DNA of 64,000 nucleotides from Nissolia schottii (lineage: Eukaryota; Streptophyta; Magnoliopsida; Fabales; Fabaceae): assembly GCA_003254905.1 (NCBI GenBank), contig QANU01112598.1, forward strand, positions 204,516 through 268,515. Reading direction: 5' to 3'. Made by a program: the position numbers and the translations under genes. Positions 62,801 through 64,000 of this stretch are shown here, one piece after another. Position 1 is the stretch's first letter; each line of letters begins with the position of its first letter. The notes below the pieces were generated by a model. The model was given only the letters and a program-made list of their open reading frames with translations. It was not told where the DNA came from and did not search any database.

Positions 62801-63955
62801 CAAACAATTGGCACTTAAAAACATAAGGGGGCTGGGTAGTATCAATTTCTACATCTTTGAAAAGCTCCTTTTGCCATTTTACGCTCACTGCAGAGGAAGA
62901 TGTAGCACAGTAGTAAGCAGAGGAATCCAAATATATTAAACACTATGTCAAAAAACAAAATTAACAATTGAGAAGGCAACAATCCGATGATAGTTAAATG
63001 GAGTTTCAGATCTTGTGACAAGGCCAGGACTTACGTAGTGTTCTTGGTTTGCATTTTGAAGGCATGAAATGCCCACCAGTAAGTAACTTAGGTTTCAGAG
63101 GAGCATCTTTGTTTGGCTACTCTTTTGACTTTAGGGAGAAGTGATATACGTTCATTCAAATCAATTTGTTTCATTGCTAAGTATACGAGCGTTTCATTTT
63201 GCTAGTGCAAAAGTACAATTGCCACATTACCCCCACATCACCCTTTTCAGCTTCTTTTAAGCAAGAACAATGTCCCTTTTAGTACTTATATCATTAAAAA
63301 CATTTTTGCGTTATTATTTTTAAAAACATAAGTAATTTTTCCAAACTCACATTGTTAACATCTTTCCCAAACAAAAATCAATTACTTTAACTTCCATCAT
63401 TTCAAAAGCAATTTTACTATATTGACTCCAAGAGAACAAACAATACAGCAGTTGCAGTGCCAGCATAATTGACTCTATTCTTAACGCATGGCTTGACTTC
63501 AAGAGAAACATTCAGCTACATCTCCACTATCCGAAATTCAAAACACACCAAGGAACACTAAATAAATAAAGAGCAAAGAACCGCGCAACTTGAAAACAGT
63601 GAAGCCAAGCCAAGATTATAATCACCACCATACCTCACCCAAAACAGCAGAATTTCAAAAGGTAAAGCCAGAAATCAAGCTCAAATCCCTATATCCAGTT
63701 AAAAATCCCGAATGAACACAGATTTCTAATCCTATTGCACAGTACACAAACACGATAACACTAAAAACCTAAATTACCAACGCCAACCTCGTTGATTTCA
63801 AACACGCAGCAAAAACCAAAAAAAAAAAGAAATAAATTGAAAAGGGAAAATAATAACAATTACAAAAACTGCATCGATGAATGCAAAGAGAGAAACAAAA
63901 GGAATGGCATGTGGTTGAGAATCGAGTGAGGAGAAGGTTCCTGACCTGTAATCAT
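47875..63955 (-). CDS. UBP6: Ubiquitin carboxyl-terminal hydrolase UBP6/UBP7-like, 18 exons
   Basis: This encodes a proteasome-associated deubiquitinase of the yeast Ubp6/USP14 type, which trims ubiquitin chains at the 19S particle. Exons (minus order): 63955-63946, 62887-62742, 62562-62527, 62437-62330, 61348-61248, 61157-61031, 56569-56510, 56393-56326, 56029-55979, 55038-54930, 54198-54110, 49702-49633, 49519-49439, 49331-49236, 48628-48580, 48472-48362, 48269-48195 and 47930-47875. Together they make 1443 bp, 480 aa, as in Arabidopsis UBP6 (about 480). An N-terminal ubiquitin-like domain ([28 protein letters not shown]) is followed by the catalytic Cys box GNTCYMNS (Cys113) and QQDAEECW. 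The His box is [11 protein letters not shown] (His428), then WIEYDDDNP and the end [17 protein letters not shown]. All phases agree. Introns 6 and 11, each about 4.4 kb, hold transposons. UBP7 is the alternative name. Confidence 0.95.
50250..52897 (-). mobile_element. Retroelement-like insertion with giant palindrome in UBP intron 11
   Basis: Perfect TGCAA direct repeats (50245-50249, 52898-52902) flank a segment with ends TGTAACA...TGTTACA, the TG...CA type of LTR elements. From 50954 to 52897 (excluding the nested hAT-like element) the sequence is one imperfect palindrome. The left arm runs to about 52260 and the right arm from about 52293, each near 600 bp and by eye about 85% alike, with about 30 bp of loop. 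On the minus strand the end GTGTTACA at 50954 is followed by TTGGTATCAAAGCC, a Met-tRNA primer-binding site. The palindrome therefore occupies the position of a 5' LTR. The remaining 50250-50953 has no gag/pol and does not match the palindrome. Confidence 0.6.
50965..51656. mobile_element. hAT-like element nested in the palindrome
   Basis: The ends are CAGTGTTGTTAA...TTAACAACACTG, perfect 12 bp inverted repeats. The flanks are AACACCCT (50957-50964) and AACACACT (51657-51664), an 8 bp duplication with one mismatch. Removing it rejoins the left arm so that it matches the right arm (TGTAACACxxTAGTATTTC). Sub-terminal GGCGG/CCATGGC sequence is typical of this hAT group. There is no transposase; the frames in 51190-51520 have no domain. 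Confidence 0.75.
52903..53700. other. Unclassified repeat-like sequence in UBP intron 11
   Basis: This is a C/A-rich segment (CCACCACC tracts) with open frames of 245 and 131 codons on + and 185 on -, all low-complexity and without domains. Near 53529 AACAGTGTTAACGAAACACTGTT is a perfect short hairpin. The position inside an intron and the composition suggest transposon debris rather than a gene. Confidence 0.35.
57247..57306. repeat. Short tandem repeat of CCACTATC units
   Basis: CACTATCACTCATTATCC, CACTATCCACTATCCACC form an imperfect tandem array in UBP intron 6. Confidence 0.6.
57311..57594. mobile_element. MITE with hAT-type ends in UBP intron 6
   Basis: The left end is TAAGGTTCGTTTGGGTAACA and the reverse-complemented right end is TAAGGGTCCATTTGAGTACA. 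These are imperfect inverted repeats enclosing 284 bp of AT-rich, non-coding DNA. The flanking duplication is unclear. Confidence 0.55.
58319..58857. mobile_element. hAT-like element in UBP intron 6
   Basis: GGTTAGTCAATCCCA at the left matches the reverse complement of the right end, GGGTAGTCAATCCCA. Sub-terminal GGGATGGGATGGC / GATGGGATGGAATGCC blocks also correspond. No transposase. The 8 bp flanks do not match convincingly. Confidence 0.55.
58533..58615. repeat. Two-copy tandem repeat of about 41 bp
   Basis: ATAGTTCCAAGTTTCATACA plus AGAGAAGACCCATATGCCC is followed immediately by a second near-identical copy. It lies inside the hAT-like element. Confidence 0.75.
59043..60755 (-). mobile_element. 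Non-autonomous Gypsy-type LTR retroelement in UBP intron 6
   Basis: Two LTRs of exactly 480 bp (59043-59522 and 60276-60755) begin TGTAAGAACTGG and end GTCTGTAACA. The element is flanked by perfect GTTTT duplications (59038-59042, 60756-60760). On the minus strand the 5' LTR (60755-60276) is followed after three bases (ACT) by GGTATCAGAGCAC, the Met-tRNA primer site. AAGGGGAGAG, a polypurine tract, precedes the 3' LTR. The internal region is only 753 bp. I count about 8 differences between the LTRs (1.7%), so it is young. It lies in the same orientation as the host gene. Confidence 0.92.
59685..60239 (-). CDS. Truncated Gypsy Gag ORF
   Basis: This 184-aa frame lies in the internal region of the LTR element. 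The N-terminus is a heptad-like acidic/basic coiled region ([21 protein letters not shown]) with a Gln-rich stretch ([15 protein letters not shown]). An acidic linker follows, then [20 protein letters not shown], the usual start of the Ty3/Gypsy Gag core. The Gag core itself is cut short. About 100 bp further, an alternate frame reads [16 protein letters not shown], which resembles the last residues of plant Gypsy pol. The element thus keeps only the two ends of its coding region. Confidence 0.7.
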   Translation of the reverse strand: MVSTCAVMEARMEAVERQMEEMRASQAEIRGPQAEMKETQTNILALLQQIMDRLPPQQPGSNQEEEDRVSGGRGEEGRNEREEQEPRRFEATRKLDVPIFVGEGASDWLVKMDEVFVGHHSQNSNFKETKEGAGGDNKDECKREEDMDELVDVPKEARFDLPASVKQGQKHSRDGEGKLFAAYF

Positions 63956-64000
63956 GATGGTAGAAGGATCGAGAGAGGGAGAGAGGGAGAGAGGGAGAGA
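63956..64000 (-). promoter_or_regulatory. 5' UTR start of the UBP gene, CT-rich
   Basis: Upstream of the ATG at 63955 the plus strand is (GAGAGGGA)n, which on the coding strand is a pyrimidine-rich CT tract typical of plant 5' UTRs. The window ends inside it. Confidence 0.5.

Noticed and set aside
1..64000. CRISPR arrays, operons, bacterial-type regulatory elements
   Set aside because: The window is plant nuclear DNA; no spaced direct-repeat array of that kind was seen.
1..64000. tRNA, rRNA or snoRNA genes
   Set aside because: I looked for A/B-box and rRNA-like blocks and saw only tRNA-complementary primer sites of retroelements; small RNA genes could still have been missed by eye.

Overview
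This is a window of plant nuclear DNA. The evidence is intron-rich genes with GT/AG splice sites and AT-rich introns, plant-specific families (a Dof zinc finger, an EAR-type C2H2 repressor with QALGGH, F-box/LRR proteins, a UBP6-type deubiquitinase) and plant LTR, LINE, hAT, MULE and MITE remains. Repeat style and protein similarity suggest a legume, most likely Glycine; that is recognition from memory, not a search result.

Layout. 1-2382 (+): last seven exons of a PP2A B55 regulatory subunit gene whose 5' part lies off the left edge. 2.4-14.6 kb: intergenic, with an LTR element inside a tandem duplication (4.3-5.6 kb), a hAT-like element (9.9-10.4 kb) and LTR-type debris (11.6-13.05 kb). 15324-15992 (+): intact Dof transcription factor. 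16-24.7 kb: no intact gene, but a MULE-like element carrying a captured RKF3-type receptor kinase fragment (18.34-19.47 kb), a ZF-HD homeobox fragment (19.7 kb), a dead LINE split by a hAT-like element (21.2-23.4 kb) and a PPR fragment (24.5 kb). 24797-26718 (-): three-exon F-box/LRR gene. 29.1-30.3 kb: unusual Copia-derived element with inverted LTR ends. 31424-32056 (+): C2H2 zinc-finger repressor. 34.7-38.1 kb: dead Copia element invaded by other LTR sequence. 39457-44382 (-): second F-box/LRR gene, paralogous to the first, with a 3.2 kb last intron. 47875-63955 (-): complete 18-exon UBP6/UBP7-like ubiquitin protease (480 aa by my splice model), with transposons in its two 4.4 kb introns: a Gypsy-type element with intact 480 bp LTRs in intron 6, and a 0.6 kb-armed palindrome interrupted by a hAT-like element in intron 11.

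The genes do not form a pathway. PP2A-B, Dof and C2H2 are on the + strand; the two F-box genes and the UBP gene are on the - strand. The F-box pair is a dispersed tandem duplication about 13 kb apart. I found no novel multi-gene system. The most unusual items are transposon structures: the kinase-carrying MULE-like element, the Copia element bounded by inverted LTR ends, and the palindrome in the UBP intron. Splice models were read by eye from reading-frame continuity and GT/AG sites; all family calls come from recognised motifs.
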